NCBI GenBank assembly: GCA_900549755.1
Contig: URPQ01000019.1
Span: 1 to 28,948, forward strand
DNA from: an uncultured Oscillospiraceae bacterium
GTDB lineage: Bacteria > Bacillota > Clostridia > Oscillospirales > Acutalibacteraceae
Length of the DNA stretch: 28,948 bases
Direction: 5' to 3'
Both the position numbers and the translations under genes were made by a program. Each line of letters begins with the position of its first letter. Positions within the stretch are counted from its first letter, which is position 1. Below are positions 10,501-16,565 of the stretch, piece by piece. Under the pieces are notes generated by a model that did no database searches, had not been told where the DNA came from, and saw only the letters and a program-made list of their open reading frames with translations.

Positions 10501-10861
10501 CGGGGTCTGTTACATCGTTAAGATATATATTAGCCGTCAGCTTGTAGTATTTGCCCATTGAAGCACTGGTTTTATTGTCTTTATCCGCCGTGGCGACGAC
10601 ATCGTGCTTGAGCATATACGCCAGTTGATTCGGAGTTTCGATTAAATACGGATCGGTTTTAGTACCCGTGCCTCCCGCGTAGCCCGTGGCGACCTCTCCG
10701 TTCCAGACCGCGCCCTTTATGCCCTCTGTGAAGGTATCCCCCGAGGTTTTGGGCGATACATCCGCAAAAACCGCAAGATTAACGGTTACGGTGGAAATCA
10801 AAACCGAAAAAGCCAGCAAAAAGGCAAGCGCCTTTTTAGAGAGATTCAGTCGATTTATCAT
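4511..10861 (-). CDS. Giant membrane-anchored surface protein: six GLUG-type repeat modules, InlB-type repeat, CBM-like domain, C-terminal TM
   Basis: The ATG at 10861 (2116 residues) is preferred because AAAGGAG lies seven bases upstream; an ATG at 10867 is too close to it. Order: signal peptide (about 1-33); six modules starting near residues 52, 339, 632, 909, 1190 and 1472, each opening with a W-x-G..YAGGxGT..PYLI motif and containing GLUG-like GG(L/F/I)VGY segments; a Listeria-Bacteroides/InlB-type repeat (about 1793-1859, ending in LYAKW); a carbohydrate-binding-like beta-sandwich (about 1861-2011); a T/N/D-rich linker; a TM helix (about 2079-2104); and the basic tail KRRKSKKQ. No LPXTG motif is present. 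It is probably a long beta-solenoid stalk displaying a glycan-binding head, or the solenoid itself binds polysaccharide. Its place at the end of the transport operon supports a surface-capture role (inference). Confidence 0.85.
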   Translation of the reverse strand: MINRLNLSKKALAFLLAFSVLISTVTVNLAVFADVSPKTSGDTFTEGIKGAVWNGEVATGYAGGTGTKTDPYLIETPNQLAYMLKHDVVATADKDNKTSASMGKYYKLTANIYLNDVTDPEWMDNSPNSWFTTESAERFGGNIDGDGYTIFGLYFNGTAAGALIPYADIWGRDISFKNINISDSYINSSSSFVSALVGYVYGGMKNTVTYSKCYVSESVTVKTTAQYAGGLLGCSANKEDKYVIEDCAVLGSVSASGGYSAGFCGYFYAANVVKISNSFALGSFGTNIDEQKDSYTVSNLSKIKGDAAKTEMPNLDWKGVWEVTENYPVLQIAKPGFDIWDGKTAAAYAGGSGTADDPYLITDGSQLALMLSEGDNSKDKYYELAANIYLNDVFAENWKDNSPRQWYSYNALGKKYFQGNFNGANHAVYGMYYKGKDNSVGLIPAAKGTVSVSNLHVYDSYIESDGFALATVIGYVGSGNYKAVKCYVHESNTVKCNIDTQDNAAGGLFGYGGSNEFTVEACAVVSERITVGTTGKVYNGAIVANNWASKVSVKNTFANGVFGKEPGIAKSADNCYTTIADPVYGTDVCDAEKMKGTGAKDAMPYLDWNKTWMVSNSGYPKFKPEETEESEIWDGSVAKRYAGGSGTAADPYLISYGSQLAKMAIDSKSAGAYYKLTGDIKLNDTSAENWKATAEQWQWNKNVFAGTLDGAGCRIIGLYYDGDQSSVGLLCYAKDATIKNLILTDSYIRSSGFGVGALVGNAHSGTVKITDCVAEDSVSVESTYNSGGDKGAGGLVGYGGAAVVIESSAYEGTVKAPGNAGALAGNCWGTVTVKNSFAVPEMKLCTKKGLDAKSANNYSTFGGSETGVTTVTAEQMRGKNALINMPLLTGWAATEKYPSRFYEGVADEVWSGVTSVNYAGGAGSKNDPYIIETAEQLFKLVNDISTAGKFYKITKDIKLNDTSVSDWKATAKQWVSTATFAGTLNGGGHTISGLYYNGGESRVGLFRYAKDAEIKRIVLDNAYVHSTDYGTGAFVGMASSGTVKISECYATESVSVESTLATGNDRGAGGFVGYGGGTVVIENSGFTGSVKAPGFAGAFAGNCWGTVTVRGSFTTAGVKFCTKKGLSDSYNNYGNGAAEASVTKLTAEQMKGEEAKTNMPLLNWEVFWKTTSGYPVCRFLSPDGTPGERWTGAVAENYAGGDGSEKNPYLIATGEQLAKAVQDNESTGKYYKIIEDIKLNDTSAADWKTTAKQWIWNNNIFRGNMNGDCHTVSGLYYNGTASKIGIFCYAKDANIKRIKLTDSYIYTTGFAAGAILGDANSGSINISDCYVTDTVYVESAYDKGGDKGAGGIVGYGGATVIIDTCAFLGTVKAPGNAGAFLGNCWGSFAVKNSFAVQPIKFCTKKGLGSASVNNYGTGADAETGVTRVTAEQMKGADAKKNMPLLNWVRSWKVSDSYPVLNVGEDEGVPGRVWSGRLATGFAGGKGTADDPYLISTPEQLAYLVNDLYMSVGNYYKVTDDIYLNNVKNSNWENESPNQWFWVSAARTGNFNGHIDGDGHVVYGIYLDVEQTTDVLYTGLFPTISDGTVIEKLGVAESHIKVHTDKTGVESYAGGFSGYVFFNKGDSEYVEKGVNFPKISQCFGDTSVTLEAAFCGGIVAGAPRPADINDCYFVGKLIGERVGGIVGNSWTEYEGATVTHCYSATADADLLGNGKSSVTNSSTPINYTENYANSTGLGNMVTQVSLLMMRGDAARKNMLGLDFDNVWQVLPNGTPVLKIFGTTDKFSNTSQPKLIEISFVSNGGTEVDPIYGNPEEKANLPIPTKEGYSFEGWYVYRELDFKFDIDYFPYFDQILYAKWTPSGKIQDFEEYPNTMYDTGKDYELYMPGVTDYNANYIRNGTASMHRIGADSSDSDFLVMYEDMLTVGKKYTLTIWATADKSGTQADLSLVHENWPDVYDTDSGVELIKTVTLEDGEWQKIEYTFIAHTKWIALRTSGNASVFFDDIMVSLVSDEIYPVKNTTNTDKNTSDTDITDNNGQISDNTYNTDNTHNGDTDNKPSGGKKVIKKRIKKARTGTEESNILIPVVIISGAVAAAALIIVIIAVKRRKSKKQTKTL
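5504..10708 (-). repeat. Six tandem coding repeats of about 830-945 bp (GLUG-type modules)
   Basis: Module boundaries in transcription order are about 10708-9848, 9847-8969, 8968-8138, 8137-7295, 7294-6449 and 6448-5504, a protein period of 277-293 residues with a longer last one. Each begins with a W-x-G/YAGG/PYLI block and ends with MPxLxW plus a short strand. Modules 3, 4 and 5 are clearly the closest to each other: all share GAGG(L/F/I)VGYGG, a VKAPG(N/F)AGA block, NCWG and CTKKGL. Modules 1, 2 and 6 are more diverged, which suggests later amplification of the central three. Confidence 0.85.
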
Positions 10862-10875
10862 TTTCATACTCCTTT

Positions 10876-10903
10876 CGGTGCGGCGCATTTCTTTGCCGCA
10901 CCG
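10876..10903 (-). other. Intercistronic stem-loop directly before the giant protein's Shine-Dalgarno
   Basis: A perfect 9-bp stem, CGGTGCGGC paired with GCCGCACCG, encloses a 10-base loop and is followed on the minus strand directly by AAAGGAG. No T run follows, so it is not a terminator. It lies between a solute-binding lipoprotein gene and the giant gene and may protect the upstream message 3' end or tune translation of the downstream gene. Confidence 0.65.
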
Positions 10904-10920
10904 TAGCTTGGGAAAAATGC

Positions 10921-12378
10921 TTATTTAAGTCCGAGGGACTTTATCTGCTTTGTCATTTCCTCGTTTACCTTCTTAACATTACTGTTAATTGTGGGGAGGA
11001 ATGCCTGCATTTTTGTTCTTACCTGTCCGGGAGACTCGGCTGCAAAGCCGTTGTATTTATCGGTGCTTTCGCTGCAGAGGGACGCCACGCCGAGAATCAG
11101 GTAGGGGTTCTTGTCGTCTGTCTTAACACCGGAGGTCAGCTTGAAGAAGAACTGCTTTGCCTCGTTGTTTATAAACGCAGAGTTGGTGTCGTAATTATTT
11201 ACATCGAGATAATAGCGAAGGAATATTCCTGCGGCAACCGGGTTTTTAGAGCCGCGAATGAGTCCCCAGCCGCGGAAAAGTCCCGTTGTGTAAGCCTTTG
11301 TTTTGTCGTCATACTTCGGAATGTAGGTAAAGCCTACATTATTCGGGTTCATCTCCGAGAAATAGCCTGTAGCCTTAAGACCGTAAGCGTTAGTAATAGC
11401 AATACCTGCCTTGCCCTTTATGAAGTTTTGCAGCAGGTTGCGCTCAAGCGGATTTTTAATAAGACCGTTGCTTACCCACTGTGAAATTTGGGTCATTACG
11501 TTATAGGTCATTTCGTTTACGCCGTTGGTAATGGTTCCGTTCTTTAAGCCGTAGAAGCCTGTGCCGGTTGAAGCAAGAAGAGACTGAACGTCAATGTATC
11601 CGCCTATGTAGCCCGCGTTTTTAACATCGGTCATACACTTTGTAAGGGCTGCAAAGGTCCATTTGCCTGCCTTGTAGTATTCTTCGGGAGTTCTGATATT
11701 ATTGTCCGCGAATATCTTCTTATTGTAGAACAGGCAGTCAACCTCAGCCCAGATATTGCCTACGGTATTAACAAGGAAGGGCTTGCCGCCGAGGGTTGAC
11801 ATTTTAATCATACCCTGGTCCCATATTCCGTCGTTCAAATCAAGCTGCATAGCCTCAAGCGGCTGCAAGCAGGCGATTGACGCCGGGAATGTGCCGTTAT
11901 CAAAGAATATATCGGGCGAGTTGCCTGCGGCAATCTTACCGGTAACCTCCTGAACATAGGTGCTCTGGGGTATGGTGTCAATTTTAACCTTAATACCGTA
12001 CTTCTTCTGGAACTTATCAACAACCTTGCCGTCCTCGTGCTGGTAAGGATTCTTCCAGGTAGCGTATCTTACGGTAGTTCCGCGGTATTTTTCGGGATTA
12101 ACCTTACCGCCCGTTGTGCCGGCGTTCGGCTTATCCTTGCCGTTACCTGTGCTTGCGGTACCGCTCGCTTTCGAGCCGTCCGAGGTTGTGCCGGAGGCGT
12201 CTGTACCCTTGCCGTCTCCGCCGGAGGTGCTTCCGGAGGTATCATCGTCCACTATTATTTCGGAAGTGTAATAATCCGAAGACGAATCACCCGGAGATTT
12301 GCGGCAGCCTGCAGCCAAGGCAAATACCATTAAGAGGCATAACAGCTTGACTGAAATGCTTGCAATTTTTTTTGTCAT
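10921..12378 (-). CDS. Sugar ABC transporter solute-binding lipoprotein (family 1)
   Basis: The 485-residue protein has a lipoprotein signal (LAAGC, lipidated Cys25), a Gly/Ser/Thr/Asp-rich flexible linker to about residue 95, and an extracellular solute-binding domain of the MalE/UgpB type (family 1). The domain contains typical blocks such as GIKVKIDTIPQ, AAGNSPDIFF and LFYNKKIFADN. It would capture an oligosaccharide at the membrane and deliver it to the permease pair encoded directly upstream (14306-12418). Start ATG at 12378; the Shine-Dalgarno is an AAGGGG-like sequence. The spacing to the permease stop is 39 bases. The ligand is unknown; beta-glucan or galactan fragments are suggested by the GH16 genes in the same operon (inference). 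Confidence 0.9.
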   Translation of the reverse strand: MTKKIASISVKLLCLLMVFALAAGCRKSPGDSSSDYYTSEIIVDDDTSGSTSGGDGKGTDASGTTSDGSKASGTASTGNGKDKPNAGTTGGKVNPEKYRGTTVRYATWKNPYQHEDGKVVDKFQKKYGIKVKIDTIPQSTYVQEVTGKIAAGNSPDIFFDNGTFPASIACLQPLEAMQLDLNDGIWDQGMIKMSTLGGKPFLVNTVGNIWAEVDCLFYNKKIFADNNIRTPEEYYKAGKWTFAALTKCMTDVKNAGYIGGYIDVQSLLASTGTGFYGLKNGTITNGVNEMTYNVMTQISQWVSNGLIKNPLERNLLQNFIKGKAGIAITNAYGLKATGYFSEMNPNNVGFTYIPKYDDKTKAYTTGLFRGWGLIRGSKNPVAAGIFLRYYLDVNNYDTNSAFINNEAKQFFFKLTSGVKTDDKNPYLILGVASLCSESTDKYNGFAAESPGQVRTKMQAFLPTINSNVKKVNEEMTKQIKSLGLK

Positions 12379-12417
12379 AATTATTTCCCCTTTTTATATT
12401 TATTTTTCAGAATATTA

Positions 12418-13395
12418 CTATCCTGTAATTCCGACTCGGTCAATGCTTTCTATAAAGCGGCGCTGAAGTATCATATAAACTACGAGCATCGGCGTTACGA
12501 AAAGCACGCAGCCCGCCATTTGGAAAGCAAGTGTTTCGGGCGTTTCCGGGTTAAGGTAATAGCCCATTGTGGTAAGCGCGGTGGGCAGCATATTAAGCGA
12601 CATTGCAAGCGGATAATCGTCGCTTAAATACATTGCGCACAGCAGATAATCGTTCCAGTGCCATATAAGCGAAAATACTATTACCGTTGTAATAACGACC
12701 CCCGAAGACGGAATTGCAATCTTCAAAAAGGTCTTTATGGGTCCTGCGCCGTCTATCCATGCCGCTTCTTCAAGCTCTTTAGGAAAGCTGCTGAAGAACT
12801 GCATATAAATGAAAATAATAATTCCGCTGCGAAGACCTATCGAGAACAGCGAGGGCAGATAGAACGCCGCCGCGCTGTCAAGAAGGTCGGGTCGTAAATC
12901 AACGCCGGTAAGCTTGTTTAAAAACCCGAAAATTCCTAAAATATCAAACTTTGAATAATTCGCCATTCGCGGAATTATAACCAGCATATCCGGCACCAGA
13001 ATTGTGAGGAACAAAACGCCGAGTAATATTGTTTTTCCCTTGAATTTAAACCTTGCAAAGCCATATGCGGTAACGGCACACGCCGCCACTTCTATGAGCG
13101 CGCTCACAATTTCATATTTCAGGGTAGCCATAAGGCTCGTTGTGTAATTAAGCAGCTCCCATGCGGTTTTATAGTTGAACGCCGGGCTTACCTTCTCGGG
13201 AATCCATACCCGCGCGGAGTTAAAGAAACCGTTTCGGCTTACAAGCGATGTGCTCACCATATAGATCAGCGGATATATAATTACATATCCTATTGAAATG
13301 AGGAGCACCATTCTGAAAACTGCCGTGACCGCGGGTGAAAAGGATTTTCCGAGCCTGCTGCGGCGAGAGCCCATTTTGATTTTTTCCGTTTTCAT
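12418..13395 (-). CDS. Carbohydrate ABC transporter permease (CUT1, MalG-like)
   Basis: The 325-residue integral membrane protein has about six TM helices and the EAA-loop motif EEAAWIDGAGPIKTFLKIAIP, which docks the ATPase. It is the MalG-type half of a CUT1 importer. The ATG at 13395 is chosen because AAAGGAGG lies just upstream and overlaps the stop of the preceding permease gene; a longer in-frame reading from 13494 would run deep into that gene. Its partner is the permease at 13410-14306, and the solute-binding lipoprotein follows. No ATP-binding subunit is encoded in the window. Confidence 0.92.
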   Translation of the reverse strand: MKTEKIKMGSRRSRLGKSFSPAVTAVFRMVLLISIGYVIIYPLIYMVSTSLVSRNGFFNSARVWIPEKVSPAFNYKTAWELLNYTTSLMATLKYEIVSALIEVAACAVTAYGFARFKFKGKTILLGVLFLTILVPDMLVIIPRMANYSKFDILGIFGFLNKLTGVDLRPDLLDSAAAFYLPSLFSIGLRSGIIIFIYMQFFSSFPKELEEAAWIDGAGPIKTFLKIAIPSSGVVITTVIVFSLIWHWNDYLLCAMYLSDDYPLAMSLNMLPTALTTMGYYLNPETPETLAFQMAGCVLFVTPMLVVYMILQRRFIESIDRVGITG

Positions 13396-13409
13396 TAAGC
13401 TCCCCTCCT

Positions 13410-14306
13410 TTAAGACCACTTGTTTTGCAGGCACTTTCTGTAAATTCCCACGATTATTCCCATTATTCCGCCGACAATAAGGAAGTAGAACCACATCATT
13501 GCCGAGGTCTGATCGTAAACTGCCGCACGCATTAAATCGTAAACCTTTAAAATTAGTACGTTGCGGTTGCTTATGAACAGTTCAACCATTGTATATACCA
13601 TAACGAGCAGCGTTACATTTGAAAGCATCGGGAAGGTAATAAACCAAAATTCCTCCCACTTTGTAGCGCCCTCTACGCGGCTTGCCTCATAAAGACTTGA
13701 CGGAATGGATTGAAGACCCGCAATGAACAGTACCGTTTGTATGCCGCTGTTCCAGATAAGGTCAAATATGTTGCTTATAATTTTCTGAACATATTCCGCC
13801 ACCTGATTCGGAAGATCCAGCACCGCCATAACATCCTGCACGCTGAACATTCCGCCTGATACCGATTCCGAAACCGAAGAATCGCTCATACCACCCGTAG
13901 TCATACCGGATATCAGCTCTATAACCACGCCCGAGGCTATTATTACGGGCATAAAGTACAGCGCCCTGAAAAACAGCCTGCCCTTGAACTTATTATTGAG
14001 CAGCAGCGCCAGCACCAGGCTTAAAAGCACTATGATAGGCAGCGAATAAAGAAAATTGGTGACCGACTTTCTAAGCCATCCGAGGTAATCGGTGTGCTCC
14101 GCGATTATGTATTTATAGTTTTTCATTCCGACAAACAGGGTCTTAATGCCGCCCTCGTTTACCGTCATTTGTGAAAAGGAATAAATTACGGACTGTATTA
14201 CCGGTATTGCGAAGAAAAGAATTACTCCCACAAGCCAGGTTGAAATAAATAACCAGCCGTAACGGCTTTTAAGCTGTTCAATACCCCTGTATTTTTTCTT
14301 TTTCAT
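13410..14306 (-). CDS. Carbohydrate ABC transporter permease (CUT1, MalF/LplB-like)
   Basis: The 298-residue membrane protein has six predicted TM helices and the EAA motif YEASRVEGATKWEEFWFITF. It is the MalF-type partner of the next permease. The start ATG at 14306 has GGGAGG seven bases upstream and overlaps the stop of the DUF5696-like gene as ATGA, giving tight coupling; a TTG 15 bases upstream is less likely. A polar, Ser/Gly-rich extracytoplasmic insertion (around residues 126-165, with SGMTTGGMSDSSVSES) between helices enlarges the loop facing the binding protein. Its function is unknown. Confidence 0.92.
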   Translation of the reverse strand: MKKKKYRGIEQLKSRYGWLFISTWLVGVILFFAIPVIQSVIYSFSQMTVNEGGIKTLFVGMKNYKYIIAEHTDYLGWLRKSVTNFLYSLPIIVLLSLVLALLLNNKFKGRLFFRALYFMPVIIASGVVIELISGMTTGGMSDSSVSESVSGGMFSVQDVMAVLDLPNQVAEYVQKIISNIFDLIWNSGIQTVLFIAGLQSIPSSLYEASRVEGATKWEEFWFITFPMLSNVTLLVMVYTMVELFISNRNVLILKVYDLMRAAVYDQTSAMMWFYFLIVGGIMGIIVGIYRKCLQNKWS

Positions 14307-16549
14307 ACCTTTTCCTCCCAAATGAGGAAGCCGTGAGCACGAACGCTTCCCGCAGGTGAATTCAATTCCCCCGATGAATAGTTCACAAACACCGTTACAC
14401 CGTTTTCGTATACTGTTTCTCTGAGTCCCGAATCGTGTATTTTATGGCTCTTAATTGCGGAATTTCCTATTTTTCCATAAAGCTCCGAAAGCGTTTTGCT
14501 GTCGGATATTATTCCGTCCTTAAGGTCGCTGTAAAGGCTGTTGTAAAACACCGGCACACCGCTGTCTATAAGCTTTGTATCATATTTCGCGGTCAGGGTG
14601 TAGGCAAGCCCCATACCGCCTTCAACCGCCTTGAGTAATTGTTCCTCGCGGTCGGTTGCAAGATTCAGACTTTCGGTTGAAAGCGCCGTTCTTCCCCTTA
14701 ACGCCATCTGATAAAACGGAATGTCGTCATCAAAGATCAGCGCCGCGTTTGAGCGTGCGGGTGAATTGAATATAACATCCGATTTGACCGCCGCGTAAGC
14801 GTTCGCCTCGCTTGACATAAATTTCTTTCCGCTTTTCTTTACATTTTCTATAATTTCGGAAACCTGCTCGGTCATACCCGATTTTGCGTAATACAGACCG
14901 GAACTTTTATCAGTATAATCCGAATAAGCGGTATTGGAAAGCGATGAAAGACCTATTCCCGGTATAGCTCCCGCTTTTTTAATTATTTTGTTTGTAATAT
15001 ATGTCAGCTTATTACGCGCTGTGAGGGAATACGCCGAATCCGTTTCCCTGCCCAAAAGGGCTATATTGTAATCATATACCTTTGCGCGCTTTCTGTTGGC
15101 GCGCACCGCTGAATCAAAGTAGGAGGAAAGTCCGCCGCCGGATTTTGAAAACGTTACCGCGTCAAAATCGAAAAACAAGTCGGTATTGGAATTTTCACAG
15201 GTCTTTTTAAGCGAGGTAAAGTCTTTTGAAGAACCAAGCTTACCCGCAATTCTGAAACCGCCCGCGGGCTTTACCGAATCTATTCCGGTTTTGCCGAAGC
15301 CGCTGAGCGCCAGTGCGGAAACCTTAGCTCCGCCCTCCTCTAATTCCTTTACCATAGCCGCAGCGTCCTTAAGCGTGGTGGTCGCCAAAAGCGTGGTATA
15401 CGGCACACCGAGGAAGGATTTTGAAATCATTGTTCCGCCTACGGCGGTAATATTAAGGGTGGCGGCCTTTGCGTTTTCCGCCTTGCCCTCGGTTTTTTCA
15501 ATGTAGCTTCGGTAAAGCCCTGCCATTCCGCTGTAATCGGCGTTTTCGCCCGCAAGCGGGTAAAAGCCTATTTCAAGCGGAGCGTCCGTCATATTATCGG
15601 AATAAACAAGCCCCTTGTAATATCTGTTATTGTAAAGCTCCTTTATGTTTGCGGTGTAGCCCCTTAACTGGTAGGTGGCATATACCGCTGAGTAGCCTAC
15701 CGAGGTTGAGCCGACCGTTGTTTCAAGCAGGCAGGAATCCGCTCCCTTTTCGATTATAGCAAAAGCTGCGGTGTCACCGCTTTTTGCTCCGTAGACCGGC
15801 AGTCTTATTGATTTTTCGGTTGAAGTCTTATCCCATTTTTCCTTTGAGGCATCCTCGCCGTACACCTCGGCGGAGTAGCTGTCGCCGGGCTGCGAAACCT
15901 CCTTGGGATAAATAAGCGCTCCCGAACCCGATGGGTAAAGCAGATATCCGTTTTTCTCGGTATTTTCTACCGAGCAGAAGAAGGGGGCTACCGAAACCGA
16001 AATCAGCATATTGCTGCCTTCCTCTATTCCCTTCGGGTCAAGCGTCACACTTAAACCGTTTTCCCTTAAGGTGTAGGTTATCGGAATCATTATTTCGGCA
16101 TCGTCAAAGTAATATTCAACCTTAACGCCGTTATCGGTATTCTCTAAAACGGTGCGCCCGTTCTGAACAGCGGCGCTGTAGGATATCAGCTTTGAGGTAG
16201 TGTTCTTCTGAGTATCAAGATATTCTATGAAAAGCACAGATTCAATCTGCGGGTGCCGCTTTATTGGCATTCCGAACTCATCAAACTGCTCCCCGCCCGA
16301 ATTCACGGGGTTTGTTCCGTAAACCTTGCCCGTTTTCAAATCGGTAAGTGAAACACCGAGCGATGTGCGGTTTATTTCCAGGCGGTAATTTTCGTTTTGA
16401 GCAATAAGCTCATCGGAAATATCGGTTGAAAGCTTTTCCTTATCGTAGGAAAGTCTTTTTTGAGAAACCCCGGATCCGCCGCAGCCGCAGAGAAGCGCGA
16501 CAGTAAGAGCGACAGCGCAAACCGATGATAAATATTTTTTGCGGATCAA
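14303..16549 (-). CDS. DUF5696-like lipoprotein, possible cryptic glycosidase-fold protein
   Basis: The 748-residue protein has a lipoprotein signal peptide (LLCGC, Cys23 likely lipidated) and starts at TTG 16549, which has GGGAGG eight bases upstream. I recognise the overall pattern as DUF5696, a family seen beside sugar ABC permeases in Firmicutes. Residues 50-330 look like a beta-sandwich (YRLEINRTSLGVSLTDLKTG, then LRENGLSVTLDP). Residues 360-650 look like a TIM-barrel (a strand ending LFFDFDAV with D461/D463, and FMSSEANAYAAV with E581). The C-terminus (VYENGVTVFVNYS) is like the terminal beta-domain of glycoside hydrolases. That architecture suggests a GH-like enzyme or sugar-binding relative at the outer membrane face, but activity is unproven. 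It follows the propeller-YIP1 gene by 16 bases. Confidence 0.7.
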   Translation of the reverse strand: MIRKKYLSSVCAVALTVALLCGCGGSGVSQKRLSYDKEKLSTDISDELIAQNENYRLEINRTSLGVSLTDLKTGKVYGTNPVNSGGEQFDEFGMPIKRHPQIESVLFIEYLDTQKNTTSKLISYSAAVQNGRTVLENTDNGVKVEYYFDDAEIMIPITYTLRENGLSVTLDPKGIEEGSNMLISVSVAPFFCSVENTEKNGYLLYPSGSGALIYPKEVSQPGDSYSAEVYGEDASKEKWDKTSTEKSIRLPVYGAKSGDTAAFAIIEKGADSCLLETTVGSTSVGYSAVYATYQLRGYTANIKELYNNRYYKGLVYSDNMTDAPLEIGFYPLAGENADYSGMAGLYRSYIEKTEGKAENAKAATLNITAVGGTMISKSFLGVPYTTLLATTTLKDAAAMVKELEEGGAKVSALALSGFGKTGIDSVKPAGGFRIAGKLGSSKDFTSLKKTCENSNTDLFFDFDAVTFSKSGGGLSSYFDSAVRANRKRAKVYDYNIALLGRETDSAYSLTARNKLTYITNKIIKKAGAIPGIGLSSLSNTAYSDYTDKSSGLYYAKSGMTEQVSEIIENVKKSGKKFMSSEANAYAAVKSDVIFNSPARSNAALIFDDDIPFYQMALRGRTALSTESLNLATDREEQLLKAVEGGMGLAYTLTAKYDTKLIDSGVPVFYNSLYSDLKDGIISDSKTLSELYGKIGNSAIKSHKIHDSGLRETVYENGVTVFVNYSSGELNSPAGSVRAHGFLIWEEKV

Positions 16550-16565
16550 ACTTAATTCCTCCCGT

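Noticed and set aside
5504..10708. CRISPR-like or mobile repeat array
   Set aside because: The repeats are 830-945 bp in-frame protein modules with diverged DNA, with no short identical repeats, spacers or transposase.
12418..13494. Longer form of the permease starting at 13494
   Set aside because: It would overlap the end of the previous permease by 85 bases with a non-membrane, basic extension, while ATG 13395 has a near-perfect ribosome site.
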